Assembly: GCF_014764445.1 (NCBI RefSeq)
Contig: NZ_CP061721.1
Coordinates: 2,108,001 to 2,172,000 of the forward strand
Length of the DNA: 64,000 nucleotides
Source: Pseudarthrobacter sp. BIM B-2242
GTDB lineage: Bacteria; Actinomycetota; Actinomycetes; Actinomycetales; Micrococcaceae
Direction of reading: 5' to 3'
This document shows positions 25,498-36,807 of this stretch, in pieces. The first letter of the stretch is position 1, and each line of letters starts with the position of its first letter. The notes beneath the pieces are model-generated. The model did not search any database. It saw nothing but the letters and a program-made list of their open reading frames with translations, and had not been told where the DNA came from. The translations under genes were made by a program, and so were the position numbers.

Positions 25498-26100
25498 GTG
25501 TTCGGACGTAAAAAAGAAGCGCCCACGGCGCAGGAAACAATAGACCAGCAGGCCGCTGAAGCGGCAGCCCGGCAGGATGCGGCGTTTGGCAAGGGTGCAC
25601 CCACTCCCAAACGCAAAGCACAGGAAGCGGCCCGCAAACGCCCCTTGGTGCCGGAAGACCGGAAGGCGTCCAAAGCAGCTGAGCGCCAGGCCATCCAGGA
25701 TCAACGCGCCAAAATGCGCCAGGCCCTGGAAACCGGTGACGAGAAGTTCCTGCCGCTCCGTGACAGGGGCCCGCAGAAGCGGTTTGCCCGCGACTATGTG
25801 GACGCCCGCTTCAGCCTGGGCGAATACCTTATGTTCGGCGCCCTCGTTTTTGTCATCATCTCCCTGATCGTGCCGGCTTCCAGCGAACAGATGATTTACG
25901 TCCTCGGTGGATTCTGGGTGATGTTCCTGGCCGTCTTTGTGGACGTGTTCATTCTGTCCCGCCAGCTCCGCAAGAAGCTGACGGCGAAGTTCGGTGAAGT
26001 GGAGCGCGGCACCGTCTGGTACGGATCCATGCGTTCACTGCAGTTCCGTAAACTGCGGCTGCCCAAGCCACTGGTCAAGCGCGGCCAGTACCCCTCTTAA
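25498..26100 (+). CDS. DUF3043 family membrane protein
   Basis: 200 aa. N-terminal basic, Lys/Glu/Ala-rich cytoplasmic region (FGRKKEAPTAQET..., residues 1-115) followed by two adjacent membrane helices (LMFGALVFVIISLIVPAS and MIYVLGGFWVMFLAVFVDVFIL) and a basic tail, the pattern of actinobacterial DUF3043. Function unknown. GTG 25498 is selected: TATTCT lies seven bases upstream and there is no ribosome-binding site, so it appears leaderless. Divergent from the dipeptidase. Confidence 0.88.
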   Translation: MFGRKKEAPTAQETIDQQAAEAAARQDAAFGKGAPTPKRKAQEAARKRPLVPEDRKASKAAERQAIQDQRAKMRQALETGDEKFLPLRDRGPQKRFARDYVDARFSLGEYLMFGALVFVIISLIVPASSEQMIYVLGGFWVMFLAVFVDVFILSRQLRKKLTAKFGEVERGTVWYGSMRSLQFRKLRLPKPLVKRGQYPS

Positions 26101-26157
26101 CGGACAGGTCCTGACATTTGGCTCCTGACGGCCGTCAGGCCGGCCACGCCACGCTCC

Positions 26158-26202
26158 AAACAGAAAATCCCCGGCGGACGACCCGCCGGGGATTTTCTGT
26201 TT
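26158..26202. terminator. Bidirectional hairpin terminator
   Basis: 20-base arms (AAACAGAAAATCCCCGGCGG and its complement) around the loop ACGAC. It separates the convergent DUF3043 gene and pyrD. Confidence 0.8.
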
Positions 26203-26214
26203 CACCTATAGCTG

Positions 26215-27285
26215 TCAGCGCCGGCGATTCCTGGCCAGTTGGCGGTTGATCCGTGCCGCCCAGAAGGGCCCCTCGTACAGGAACGCTGTGTAGCCCTGGA
26301 CCAGGGTGGCCCCGGCATCCAGGCGTTCCTGGACATCCTTCGCCGTCTCGACGCCGCCAACGGCAACCAGGGTGACTGCTCCCCCGGTCGCTTCCTTCAG
26401 CCGGCGAAGGACCTCCAGCGACCTTTGCTTCAGCGGCGCCCCGGACAGACCCCCGGCCCCGCATTCCGCTACCTTTGCCGCCGGCGACTTGAGGCCGGCG
26501 CGGCCGATCGTGGTGTTCGTGGCGATGATCCCGTCAAGCTTCAGGTCCAGTGCCAGCCGTGCGACGTCGTCGATGTCCTCGTCGCTCAGGTCCGGGGCGA
26601 TCTTGACAAGCAGGGGTACGTGGCGCCCGGCGGCCTTGTCAGCTTCGTCCCCCACAGCGGCCAGCAAGGGGCGAAGTGTCTGGACATCCTGGAGGAGGCG
26701 CAGCCCGGGTGTGTTGGGTGAGCTGACGTTGACTACCAGATAGTCTGCGGCGGGGGCGAGGCTTCGCGCGCTGATGAGGTAGTCCGCCACGGCGTCGTCC
26801 AGTGCCACCACTTTGCTCTTCCCGATGTTCACCCCGATTACCGGACGCACGGTGGGGTGTTTGCGCTGGAGGGCGGCACGCGCAGCTTTGAGGCGGGGCT
26901 CGACGGCGGCGGCGCCGTCATTGTTGAAACCCATCCTGTTGATCACGGCGCGGTCCTCGATCAGGCGGAAGAGGCGCGGTTTTTCATTGCCAGGCTGTGC
27001 CTGGCCGGTAATCGTACCCACTTCGACGTGGCCGAAGCCAAGTTCCGTGAGGGCTTCGATGCCCAGCCCCTCCTTGTCGAAGCCGGCGGCCAGGCCGAAC
27101 GGCGAGGGGAACGTGACACCGAAGGCCGTGGTCTGCAGGGACGGTGCAGGCGCCGTAAACCGCTGGATGAGCCGCCCGGCGCCGGAAGTGTGGGCAAGCT
27201 TGATCCCCTTGAACCCGATCTTGTGGGCGCGTTCGGCGTCCATCCATGAGAAGGCCAGCTTGAAGAATGTCGGATATACGCGCAT
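26215..27285 (-). CDS. pyrD: Dihydroorotate dehydrogenase (quinone), class 2
   Basis: 356 aa. Oxidises dihydroorotate to orotate with electrons passed to menaquinone. An N-terminal helical membrane-associating segment (VYPTFFKLAFSWMDAERAHK) marks class 2. FMN-barrel motifs: NPFGLAAGFDK-like (PSPFGLAAGFDKEG), GFGHVEVGTIT, NRMGFNNDG, VNVSSPNTPGLR (catalytic Ser), KIAPDLSDEDI, GGLSGAPL and VGGVETAKD. ATG 27285 (MRVYPTFF) is chosen over the GTG/ATG upstream, which would add 23 unrelated residues. Confidence 0.95.
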   Translation of the reverse strand: MRVYPTFFKLAFSWMDAERAHKIGFKGIKLAHTSGAGRLIQRFTAPAPSLQTTAFGVTFPSPFGLAAGFDKEGLGIEALTELGFGHVEVGTITGQAQPGNEKPRLFRLIEDRAVINRMGFNNDGAAAVEPRLKAARAALQRKHPTVRPVIGVNIGKSKVVALDDAVADYLISARSLAPAADYLVVNVSSPNTPGLRLLQDVQTLRPLLAAVGDEADKAAGRHVPLLVKIAPDLSDEDIDDVARLALDLKLDGIIATNTTIGRAGLKSPAAKVAECGAGGLSGAPLKQRSLEVLRRLKEATGGAVTLVAVGGVETAKDVQERLDAGATLVQGYTAFLYEGPFWAARINRQLARNRRR

Positions 27286-27360
27286 GGCTCTAGTTTTCCG
27301 CCTTGGACGGTCCAGACCAAACCGGGCCGCCACAGTTGGTTGCCCGGCTACCATAAAGCC

Positions 27361-28431
27361 ATGGAGTGGCAGCCGGACATTCTGGGTACAGGCTTCGAGG
27401 CCTGCACCTTTGAGGCCGCCGGGGCCGACGGCGTCCGGCGGACCGCGACGCTGGTGCGGTTCCGTCCAGCCGCAGAGCAGGCCGTCTTATCGCCCGGCCC
27501 GCGGCGAACGGTTCTTTTCCTGCATGGCTGGAGCGACTACTTCTTCAACGTTGACCTTGCCCGTTTCTGGGCGGGCAACGGGTACGCGTTCTACGCGTTG
27601 GACATGCACAACCATGGCCGCAGCCTCCGTCCCGGAACGCCCGGCGGCTATGTGGGGAACCTGGCGGACTATGACGCCGAAATCGACCAGGCCCTGGCCA
27701 TCATCCGTGCAGACACCGCGCAAGCAGGCCACCCGACAGGAGCGGACGCCGGTCACACGACCGACCCGGTTGACGGCGGGGACAATACGGAACCGGTTCT
27801 GACCCTGATGGGCCATTCCACGGGCGGACTCGTGGCCGCCCTCTGGGTCAGCAGCCACCCCGGCAGGGCCTCGTACCTGGTGCTGAACAGTCCTTGGCTG
27901 GAGATGCACGGCAGTGCCCTGGTGCGTTATGCCGCCTCCACGATGGTGGGACCCGTGGCACGTTTCCGCCCCGAAGCTGTTCTGCGCCTGCCGGAGCGGG
28001 GATTCTATTGGCGCACCATCAGCAAGTCAGCCGATGGAGAGTGGGCGCTGGACGACAAGTTCCGGCCGCCGATGGCTTTTCCCCTTCGGGCCGGCTGGCT
28101 GAGTGCCATCCTGGCGGGCCAGGCCAAAGTGGCCCGGGGACTGGAAATCGACATACCCATCCTGGTTATGCTGTCCCGGGGCAGCGCCACCGGACCGTTC
28201 TGGTCCGAGGAAATGCGGCGTTCCGACGCTGTGCTGGACGTCAACATCATCGCGCTCCGGGCGCTGACGCTGGGGCGAAGCATTACCGTAGAGCGGGTTG
28301 AGGGCGCCCTGCACGACGTCTTCCTCTCCCCTGCCAAGGTCCGGGAGGATGCTTATGCGCGCCTGTCCCGTTGGCTGCGCGGGTACGGTGCCTCTGATCC
28401 CGGGCACACAGGGCCCGGGCACGGCGCATGA
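27361..28431 (+). CDS. Alpha/beta hydrolase (paralogue 1)
   Basis: 356 aa serine hydrolase. Nucleophile elbow LMGHSTGGLVAAL (G-H-S-T-G), an upstream oxyanion segment VLFLHGWSDYFF, and a late His in EGALHDVFLSPA. No signal peptide. It resembles monoacylglycerol-lipase/lysophospholipase-type proteins that carry the GWSDYF motif. Divergent from pyrD by 75 bp. The stop overlaps the start of a clear paralogue (ATGA). Substrate unknown. Confidence 0.88.
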   Translation: MEWQPDILGTGFEACTFEAAGADGVRRTATLVRFRPAAEQAVLSPGPRRTVLFLHGWSDYFFNVDLARFWAGNGYAFYALDMHNHGRSLRPGTPGGYVGNLADYDAEIDQALAIIRADTAQAGHPTGADAGHTTDPVDGGDNTEPVLTLMGHSTGGLVAALWVSSHPGRASYLVLNSPWLEMHGSALVRYAASTMVGPVARFRPEAVLRLPERGFYWRTISKSADGEWALDDKFRPPMAFPLRAGWLSAILAGQAKVARGLEIDIPILVMLSRGSATGPFWSEEMRRSDAVLDVNIIALRALTLGRSITVERVEGALHDVFLSPAKVREDAYARLSRWLRGYGASDPGHTGPGHGA

Positions 28432-29504
28432 CCGGGCAGACACCGGGCACTCAACCGGCCACCGAACGGCGTCAGGATCCCGGCGCAGCGGCGTGGGCCG
28501 AAGACTTCCTGGGGCCCTCATTCCAGTATCAATCGCTGCCCCTGACTCCCGATGATGAAGGCGACGTTGCCGCCACCCTCATCCGGCACACTGCCAGGCC
28601 GCCAGGCGACGCCGGAGGCATTAACGGCCGGGCCCACGCGGTGCTTTACCTGCACGGCTGGGCCGATTACTTTCTCCAGGCGGAATTGGCGGAACAGCTC
28701 TCGGCCCGGGGTCTCTACTTCTACGCCGTGGACCTCCGGAAGTTCGGGCGGAGCCTGCGGTTGGGCCAGACCCCCGGCTACGCGACGGACCTCCGCATGT
28801 ACGACGAGGATCTGGGTGCGGCACTGGCGGCCATCCGGGCAGACCTCCCGCAGGTGACGGGGCCGGACAGCGCGCCCGCGGTGCACGTCCTGGCTCATTC
28901 CTTCGGCGGCCTCATCGCGGCACTGTGGGCGGACCGCCATCCCGGCGAACTCGCCACCCTCACCCTCAACTCACCGTGGCTGGAGCTCCAGGGCAGCAGC
29001 CTGATACGGAACCTGGCAATGCACCTGGTGGAGCCGGTAGCCCGGGCGGACCCGAAGCGTCCCTTCCACTTGCCCGAGATGCCCGGCTATTGGCAAAGCG
29101 TCAGCAGTGAAGCACACGGTGAGTGGCAGCTCCATCCCGTCTGGCGGCCGGCCGCATCGTTTCCCATCAGGGCCGGCTGGGCGAAGGCAGTCCTGGCCGG
29201 GCACGCCGCCGTGGCGAGGGGGCTGGACATCACAGCGCCCGTACTCGTCATGCTTTCGGACCGGACAAGGATCCAGGCTGAATGGACCGAAGAACTGATG
29301 CATGCAGATGCCGTGATCGATGTTGAGGAAACCGCCTCACGGGCGCTCCGGCTCGGGCGCAGGGTCACGGTGTTTCGATATCCCGGCGCGATCCACGACG
29401 TTTTCCTCTCCGAGCGAGGGATCCGCCAGGAGGCCTACCAGGACGTTGCGTGCTGGCTGAAGTCCTACCCTTGCGGAGCAGCGGCGTCGACGGCGCCCCC
29501 GTAG
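28428..29504 (+). CDS. Alpha/beta hydrolase (paralogue 2)
   Basis: 358 aa, sharing the architecture and many motifs of the gene just upstream: [15 protein letters not shown], nucleophile elbow [46 protein letters not shown] and [11 protein letters not shown] with the catalytic His. The pair arose by tandem duplication. Nucleophile motifs differ (GHSTG versus AHSFG), so substrates may have diverged. Its last 40 bp overlap the convergent uppS 3' end. Confidence 0.88.
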   Translation: MTGQTPGTQPATERRQDPGAAAWAEDFLGPSFQYQSLPLTPDDEGDVAATLIRHTARPPGDAGGINGRAHAVLYLHGWADYFLQAELAEQLSARGLYFYAVDLRKFGRSLRLGQTPGYATDLRMYDEDLGAALAAIRADLPQVTGPDSAPAVHVLAHSFGGLIAALWADRHPGELATLTLNSPWLELQGSSLIRNLAMHLVEPVARADPKRPFHLPEMPGYWQSVSSEAHGEWQLHPVWRPAASFPIRAGWAKAVLAGHAAVARGLDITAPVLVMLSDRTRIQAEWTEELMHADAVIDVEETASRALRLGRRVTVFRYPGAIHDVFLSERGIRQEAYQDVACWLKSYPCGAAASTAPP

Positions 29505-30289
29505 CGCCGGTCACGCCGGGCGTAGATTTCCACCGCTTCCCAGAGCGTCCTGCGGTCAACGTCCGGCCACAGGGTGTCCAGGAAAACGAACTCCGCGTAG
29601 GCAGACTGCCAAAGCAAAAAGTTCGAGAGCCGCTGTTCCCCCGAGCTTCGCAGGAACAGGTCAACATCCGGCAGGTCCGGTTCGTCCAGGTACTTCTGAA
29701 TGGTCTTCTCGGTGATGGCGCCGGGCTTTAGGCGGCCGGCCGCCACCTCTGCGGCGATGGCCGATACCGCATCGGTGATCTCCGCCCGGCCCCCGTAATT
29801 AACACACATGGTCAACGTGCACGTGCTGTTGCCGACCGTGAATTCCTCAGCCTCTTCAAGCTCGCGAATGACCGAACCCCACAGCTTCGGCCTACGCCCG
29901 GACCAGCGGACGCGGACGCCCCAGTCATCCAACTGGTTCCGCTGCCGTCGCAGCACATCCTTGTTAAATCCCATCAGGAAGCGGACTTCCTCCGGCGACC
30001 GCCGCCAGTTCTCCGTGGAGAAGGCATAAACACTGACGTATTCAATCCCGAGTTCGATGGCGCCGGCCATCACATCGAGAAGGGCGGGTTCGCCCGCTTT
30101 GTGGCCTTCGATCCGCGGAAGTCCGCGCTGGTTGGCCCAGCGCCCGTTGCCGTCCATAACAATCGCTACGTGGCGGGGGATGAACTCGGCAGGGATCACC
30201 GGCGCAACCGCCCCGGACGGATGCGGATACGGCGCCACCACGGGGGCGGTCCGCTTCCGTACGGGGTTGTTCTTTTTTCCCAAGGCCAC
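29465..30289 (-). CDS. uppS: Isoprenyl transferase (undecaprenyl/decaprenyl diphosphate synthase)
   Basis: 274 aa cis-prenyltransferase making the polyprenyl carrier lipid for peptidoglycan. Motifs: [13 protein letters not shown] (catalytic Asp), [57 protein letters not shown] and FLDTLWPD. The basic ~35-residue N-terminal extension is usual in actinobacteria. GTG start at 30289. It lies 2 bp after recO and probably shares its transcript. Confidence 0.95.
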   Translation of the reverse strand: MALGKKNNPVRKRTAPVVAPYPHPSGAVAPVIPAEFIPRHVAIVMDGNGRWANQRGLPRIEGHKAGEPALLDVMAGAIELGIEYVSVYAFSTENWRRSPEEVRFLMGFNKDVLRRQRNQLDDWGVRVRWSGRRPKLWGSVIRELEEAEEFTVGNSTCTLTMCVNYGGRAEITDAVSAIAAEVAAGRLKPGAITEKTIQKYLDEPDLPDVDLFLRSSGEQRLSNFLLWQSAYAEFVFLDTLWPDVDRRTLWEAVEIYARRDRRYGGAVDAAAPQG

Positions 30290-30291
30290 TG

Positions 30292-31059
30292 TCAGCCACG
30301 CTCCACATGTTTGAGGGATTTCAGCACACGTTCAAGGTGCCATTGCAGGTACGCGGCTACCAGCCCGGAGGCTTCCCGGCGGTGCGGCACCTGGGAACCA
30401 TCCGCCGTCGTCCAGTCACCGGTCAGCAGCGCACCCAACAGCGTTACGGTTTCTGCGGCAGGGGCAGGTGAGCCGGGCGGCCGGCAGTCGGCACAGACCA
30501 TGCCGCCGATAGGAGCCGAAAACGCCGTGTGCGGCCCGGGCCTGCCGCAGCGGGCGCAGGCCGTGAAGCTCGGAGCCCACCCGCCGGTGGCGAGGGCGCG
30601 GAGCAGATAGGAATCCAGGATCAGCCCCGGAGCGTGGTCGCCCCTGCTGAGGGAGGCCAGCGCCCCCACCAGCAGGTTGTATTGGGCAGTGCCCGCTTCG
30701 CCGTCCACATCTGTCAGTTTTTCGGCTGTTTCCGTCATGGCCGCGGCAACCGTGTAGCGTCCGTAGTCCGCTGCAATGTTGCCGCCGTAAGAGCCTTTGG
30801 CCACTGCCTGGGTAACGATGTCCAGCGTTTTCCCGGAGACCAGCTGCAGGTCCGCGACCATAAAGGGCTCCAGCCGGGCACCGAATTTGCTGCTGGTGCG
30901 CCGTACGCCTTTGGCGACCGCCCGGATCTGGCCGTGATGCTTGGTCAGCAGCGTGATGATGCGGTCAGCCTCACCCAGTTTGTGGGTTCGGAGTACTACG
31001 GCATCGTCCCGGTAGGACCGGGCGGCAAAAGATTGTTGGACCACGGTTAATCTTCGCAT
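30292..31059 (-). CDS. recO: DNA repair protein RecO
   Basis: 255 aa. Mediates RecA loading in the RecFOR pathway. N-terminal OB fold ([40 protein letters not shown]), helical C-terminal domain and a four-Cys zinc site (CARCGRPG ... [10 protein letters not shown]). The start is either ATG 31059 or the in-frame GTG five codons later ([11 protein letters not shown]), which better matches the usual N-terminus; neither has a strong ribosome-binding site. Confidence 0.93.
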   Translation of the reverse strand: MRRLTVVQQSFAARSYRDDAVVLRTHKLGEADRIITLLTKHHGQIRAVAKGVRRTSSKFGARLEPFMVADLQLVSGKTLDIVTQAVAKGSYGGNIAADYGRYTVAAAMTETAEKLTDVDGEAGTAQYNLLVGALASLSRGDHAPGLILDSYLLRALATGGWAPSFTACARCGRPGPHTAFSAPIGGMVCADCRPPGSPAPAAETVTLLGALLTGDWTTADGSQVPHRREASGLVAAYLQWHLERVLKSLKHVERG

Positions 31060-31130
31060 TGTGTTCCGGAAAGCCGGCCAGGCCGGTGCGTTGCGCGCCG
31101 TGGCGTCCGGCGCGCAACGCTACTTCCGGA

Positions 31131-32897
<1,767 letters not shown>

Positions 32898-32931
32898 TCA
32901 TATCTGAAAGGGTGGCCGGGCAACACAATCT

Positions 32932-32982
32932 CCGCGACGAGGATGGGCCTTGCGCTAGATCGCGTCTGAGGCCTCGCCGCGG
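32932..32982 (-). promoter_or_regulatory. leuA leader RNA stem
   Basis: In the minus-strand transcript, CCGCGGCGAGG (complement of 32972-32982, within the leader-peptide ORF) can pair with CCTCGTCGCGG (complement of 32932-32942) over 11 bp with one G-U pair. The first arm lies where a ribosome stalled on the Leu codons would mask it. No U-tract terminator follows, so control may act on translation initiation, as proposed for the actinobacterial LEU element. Confidence 0.55.
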
Positions 32983-33014
32983 CAGCTAAGAAGAAGCAGT
33001 TCTGCGCGCACCAT
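32955..33014 (-). CDS. leuA leader peptide
   Basis: A 19-codon ORF reading MVRAELLLLSCRGEASDAI then TAG, with four consecutive Leu codons (CTG CTT CTT CTT). It ends 81 bp before leuA. A -10-like GTTACT five bases before the ATG suggests a leaderless start. Leader peptides with Leu runs upstream of leuA are known in actinobacteria; ribosome stalling when Leu-tRNA is scarce would reshape the downstream RNA. Confidence 0.75.
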   Translation of the reverse strand: MVRAELLLLSCRGEASDAI

Positions 33015-33127
33015 TTGAGAGTAACACGGGTGCGTAAGATGAAGGAGCAACACCTCCAGCACCGTCCACCATGCAGACGCCGCGCCGGTGCCAGCGCCGC
33101 CGCGGCACGTCACACGAAGGAGCCTCT

Positions 33128-35080
33128 GTGCCCATCTCGGGGATCGACTTGTCCAACATTGACCACACCGTCAGGCCGCAGGATGACCTGTACCAGCATG
33201 TGAACGGGTCCTGGCTCAAGGCCACCGAAATTCCGGATGACCGCCCGCTTGAAGGAACGTTCACAGCCCTGCGTGACGGAGCCGAAATCGCGGTACGGAA
33301 CATCATCGAAGAGGCGGCCGCCAAGGGTGAAGCCGCCAGCGGCATCGAACGGAAGGTGGGCGATCTCTACAACAGCTTCATGGACGAAGCCGCCGTAGAG
33401 GCCAAGGGCATGGATCCCATCCGGGGACGGCTCGCGGAGGTATTTGCCACCACCACCGTGCCCGAACTCGTGGCTTTGGCCGGCAGGCTCTTCCGGGCTG
33501 ACGTGTCGGGACTCTTTTACATCTACCCCGCCCCGGACGCCGGCAACCCGGACCGGGTCCTGCTCTACACAGGCCAAGGCGGCCTGGGCCTGCCCGATGA
33601 GTCGTATTACCGCGAAGAAAAGTTCGCCCCCATGGTCTCTGCGTACCGGGACCATGTCCGGACCATGTTCACCCTCGCAGGGATCGCGGACGCCGAGGCG
33701 GCGGCGGGCCGGGTGGTGGATCTGGAAACCAGCCTGGCTTCCCACCACTGGGACAATGTCACGCTGCGCGATCCGCAGAAAACCTACAACCTCAAATCGT
33801 CGGAGGAAGCGGCCGCTCTCTTTCCCCTCCTGGGCACCTGGTTCGACGCCGCGGGGATCGACGCCGGCAAACGGGACGAAATCGTCGTCAGCACCCCCGA
33901 CTTTTTCAGCGGTGCGGCGGCTTTGCTGGACTCCGAACCGCTGCCCGTCTGGCAGGAATGGCTGGCCCTGCGGATCATCAATGCCGCGGCGCCCTACCTG
34001 TCGGCGGAATTCGTTGATGCCAGCTTTGCCTTCTACGGAACCACCATCAGCGGCACCCCCCGGAACAAGGACCGCTGGAAGCGGGCTGTCGCCGTCGTCG
34101 AGGCAGGCCTGGGCGAAGCAGTGGGACAGATCTACGTGTCCAAGCACTTCCCGGAGTCGCACAAGGCCCGCATGCAGACCCTTGTGGCCAACCTGATCGA
34201 GGCCTACCGGCAGAGCATCACCGGACTGGAATGGATGGGTGAGGAGACCAAGGCTGAAGCGCTCCGGAAACTGGAGGCATTCCGCGCCAAGATCGGGTAC
34301 CCCGACAAGTGGATCGACTACTCGGCGGTGGAGATCGACCCCGCCGACCTCCTGGGCAACGTGGAGCGGTCCCATAACGCCGACGTCGACCGCCACCTCG
34401 ACGAGGTGGGCAAACCTGTGGACCTCAACAAATGGCTCATGACTCCGCAGACGGTGAACGCCTATTACCACCCGATGCTCAACGAAATCGTGTTCCCGGC
34501 TGCCATCCTGCAGCCGCCGTTCTTCACGGCCGACGCGGACGACGCCGTGAATTACGGCGGAATCGGTGCAGTCATTGGACACGAGATTGGCCATGGGTTT
34601 GATGACCAGGGCTCCCAGTTCGACGGCAGCGGCGCCCTCCGGAACTGGTGGACTGAAGATGACCGCAAGGCGTTTGAAGAACGCACGGCGAAGCTGGTGG
34701 CACAGTTTGATGCGTTGTCCCCCTACGCCGCCCCCGGGCACAACGTCAACGGCAAGCTGACCCTGGGGGAAAACATCGGCGACCTCGGCGGCCTGACCAT
34801 CGCTTACAAGGCCTATCTTCTGAGCCTCGGCGGAAAGGAACCTGAGGTGCTGGACGGGCTGACAGGACAGCAGCGCTTCTTCGCTTCCTGGGCGGCCGGC
34901 TGGCGCCAGGTCATCAGGTCCGAAGAAGCCATCCGGCGGCTGGCCACTGATCCGCACTCCCCCAACGAGTTCAGGACCAACGCCATCGCCAAGAACCTGG
35001 ATGCGTTTCATGAGGCCTTTGACGTAACCGATCAGGACGGCATGTGGATGCCGCAGGAAGCCCGCGTCAGCATCTGGTAG
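33128..35080 (+). CDS. M13 family metallopeptidase (PepO/neprilysin-like)
   Basis: 650 aa zinc endopeptidase cleaving short peptides. No signal peptide, so probably cytoplasmic. Zinc site VIGHEIGHGFDDQG (H-E-x-x-H near residue 485) with the downstream GENIGDLGG motif (near 547) providing the third ligand, and the substrate-binding NAYYHP motif before it. The N-terminal M13 domain (PQDDLYQHVNGSWL) matches the family. GTG start at 33128 with AAGGAG about six bases upstream. Divergent from leuA. Confidence 0.95.
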   Translation: MPISGIDLSNIDHTVRPQDDLYQHVNGSWLKATEIPDDRPLEGTFTALRDGAEIAVRNIIEEAAAKGEAASGIERKVGDLYNSFMDEAAVEAKGMDPIRGRLAEVFATTTVPELVALAGRLFRADVSGLFYIYPAPDAGNPDRVLLYTGQGGLGLPDESYYREEKFAPMVSAYRDHVRTMFTLAGIADAEAAAGRVVDLETSLASHHWDNVTLRDPQKTYNLKSSEEAAALFPLLGTWFDAAGIDAGKRDEIVVSTPDFFSGAAALLDSEPLPVWQEWLALRIINAAAPYLSAEFVDASFAFYGTTISGTPRNKDRWKRAVAVVEAGLGEAVGQIYVSKHFPESHKARMQTLVANLIEAYRQSITGLEWMGEETKAEALRKLEAFRAKIGYPDKWIDYSAVEIDPADLLGNVERSHNADVDRHLDEVGKPVDLNKWLMTPQTVNAYYHPMLNEIVFPAAILQPPFFTADADDAVNYGGIGAVIGHEIGHGFDDQGSQFDGSGALRNWWTEDDRKAFEERTAKLVAQFDALSPYAAPGHNVNGKLTLGENIGDLGGLTIAYKAYLLSLGGKEPEVLDGLTGQQRFFASWAAGWRQVIRSEEAIRRLATDPHSPNEFRTNAIAKNLDAFHEAFDVTDQDGMWMPQEARVSIW

Positions 35081-35094
35081 ACCGGTTCCAAACG

Positions 35095-35126
35095 AAAGAG
35101 GCGGGGCCCGCGGGCCCCGCCTCTTT
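35095..35126. terminator. 32-bp palindromic bidirectional terminator
   Basis: Perfect palindrome of 16-base arms (AAAGAGGCGGGGCCCG) without a loop, ending in a T run. Lies between the convergent M13 peptidase and LCP genes. Confidence 0.8.
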
Positions 35127-35140
35127 TCCGTTCCGCTAAC

Positions 35141-36712
35141 TTACTCCTGGACGATCAGGAAGGGATTCGCCTGCTGGCACATGGTATCGCCGGCGGTCTG
35201 GTTGACGATGTCCTCGGGCAGTGCGACGGCGCCGTAGGTGGTACCGGACGTAAAGTCCGTGCCCAGGTAGGCCTGAACGCCTGTCACGCCGGGTGCCGAC
35301 TGAACCTGCGCGGCGGGGATACCCAGCAGCGCGGCGACGTCGGCAGCGACGTCCTCGAAGCCCGTGCCGTAGTAGACCGCACTTTGTGTTACCGGGGTGG
35401 CCGCGAACTGCCCGGTCTGCGTGAAGCCGCCGGCCACAAGGGCCTGCACGATTTCCTGGGCACGGCCCTGCACGCCGGTGCCGTTGGCCACGGTCACGGG
35501 CTGGATGGCCTTCTCATACGGCGGTACGGCCGGAACGGTTTCGGTGGGCTCCGCCGAGGGGGCTGCCGTTTCCGAGGGCGACGGGGTGGCCGGCGCCGTC
35601 GGATCGGTCAGGTCAATATCCTGCTGGAGGGCGGTGAACAGCTGGGAACCGGCGGGTTCGGCAATCTGCAGGCGGTTGGGGTCTGAGAGTGCCGGAGTGG
35701 TGGGCACTGCCACAAACGCCACCTTGCTGATGTCAATGTCCTTCAGCCGGTTGCCGATGGTCAGCAGCGACGGCACGGACGCGAGCCCGTCATCGACGGT
35801 GAGGTTCTGGGTGACGGTGTCTGCAATGTTCAGCATTTTCGCCGGGTTGGACAGCGTGCCGTCGTCCTTGATCTTCCTGGTCAGGGATGAGAGGAATCCC
35901 TGCTGCGCCCTGATTCGGCCGAGGTCGCCGCCGTCGGCGAACGCATGCCGGGTCCGCAGGAAGGCGAGAGCCATTTCACCCTGCACAGTCGACGTGCCCG
36001 CGGGGAGGCGAAGGCGTGAATCCGGATCGTAGACGGCGTCGCTGATGCAGACCTCAACACCGCCTACAGTGTTGGAGAGTTCCTTGACGGCGTTGAAGTC
36101 AGCCATCATGAAGTGATCGATTTCCAGGCCCGTGAGTTTGTTGACCGTATCCACAGCGCAGCCAATGCCGGCTTCCGCCATGGCCTCATTGATCATCATG
36201 CCGCTGCGCGCCGGGTACGACGACTTGGTTTTCTGGTCGGTGCATTCCGGAATGTCCACGAGGAGGTCGCGGGGGAAGCTGATCACGCTGACACGCTTGT
36301 TGTCAGCGGAGATGTCCATCAGCATCATGACGTCGGACTTGCCGTAGCCCACGGAGTCCTCCACCGCGCCGTACACGGCGTTTTTGCCGTCCCTGGTATC
36401 CGAGCCCAGGATCAGGATCTGCATTCTGCCCTTGGCGTCATCCGACCCGCTTCCCGCGTCTCCGGCGTTGAGCGGTGCAGTCGTGATGTTGGACTGCAGC
36501 CGGAAGTACCAGTAACCGGCGAAGCCCAGGCCACCGAGCAGCACAACGGTCAGCACGGCAGTCGTAGCCTTCAGCCACACCGGCATCCGGCGCTGTTGGG
36601 CACCGAAATGCCGTGCAACGCCGACGGCGCCCGCGTCCCCGTGCCGGGAGACCGGTCCTGATCCGGCAGACGCGTCAGCTCCGTGCTCGCGATAGTCGCG
36701 GCTTCGCCCCAT
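35141..36712 (-). CDS. LytR-CpsA-Psr (LCP) family cell-wall ligase with LytR_C domain
   Basis: 523 aa. LCP enzymes transfer anionic or arabinogalactan-like polymers from lipid carriers to peptidoglycan. Short cytoplasmic N-terminus, membrane helix (~residues 48-70, AVLTVVLLGGLGFAGYWYF), LCP domain (~95-260) with ILGSDTRDG, SDVMMLMDISADNKRVSVISFPRDLLVDIPE and FLRTRHAFADGGDLGRIRAQQ, then a Pro/Ser/Thr-rich linker (TAPATPSPSETAAPSAEPTE) and a C-terminal LytR_C domain (IQPVTVANGTGVQGRA). Monocistronic. Confidence 0.93.
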   Translation of the reverse strand: MGRSRDYREHGADASAGSGPVSRHGDAGAVGVARHFGAQQRRMPVWLKATTAVLTVVLLGGLGFAGYWYFRLQSNITTAPLNAGDAGSGSDDAKGRMQILILGSDTRDGKNAVYGAVEDSVGYGKSDVMMLMDISADNKRVSVISFPRDLLVDIPECTDQKTKSSYPARSGMMINEAMAEAGIGCAVDTVNKLTGLEIDHFMMADFNAVKELSNTVGGVEVCISDAVYDPDSRLRLPAGTSTVQGEMALAFLRTRHAFADGGDLGRIRAQQGFLSSLTRKIKDDGTLSNPAKMLNIADTVTQNLTVDDGLASVPSLLTIGNRLKDIDISKVAFVAVPTTPALSDPNRLQIAEPAGSQLFTALQQDIDLTDPTAPATPSPSETAAPSAEPTETVPAVPPYEKAIQPVTVANGTGVQGRAQEIVQALVAGGFTQTGQFAATPVTQSAVYYGTGFEDVAADVAALLGIPAAQVQSAPGVTGVQAYLGTDFTSGTTYGAVALPEDIVNQTAGDTMCQQANPFLIVQE

Positions 36713-36807
36713 GTGGTGTACCTTCCTCGAAAAATTCCATCCGGCCTATTTTAGTTGCCCAATCTGGGAACTTCCCGGTGACGGCCGGGTCAGGGCGTGG
36801 CGCTGTG

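Noticed and set aside
33110..35011. 633-codon open frame on the minus strand
   Set aside because: It is antisense to the clear M13 peptidase gene; high-GC third positions keep the mirror frame open. It has no motifs.
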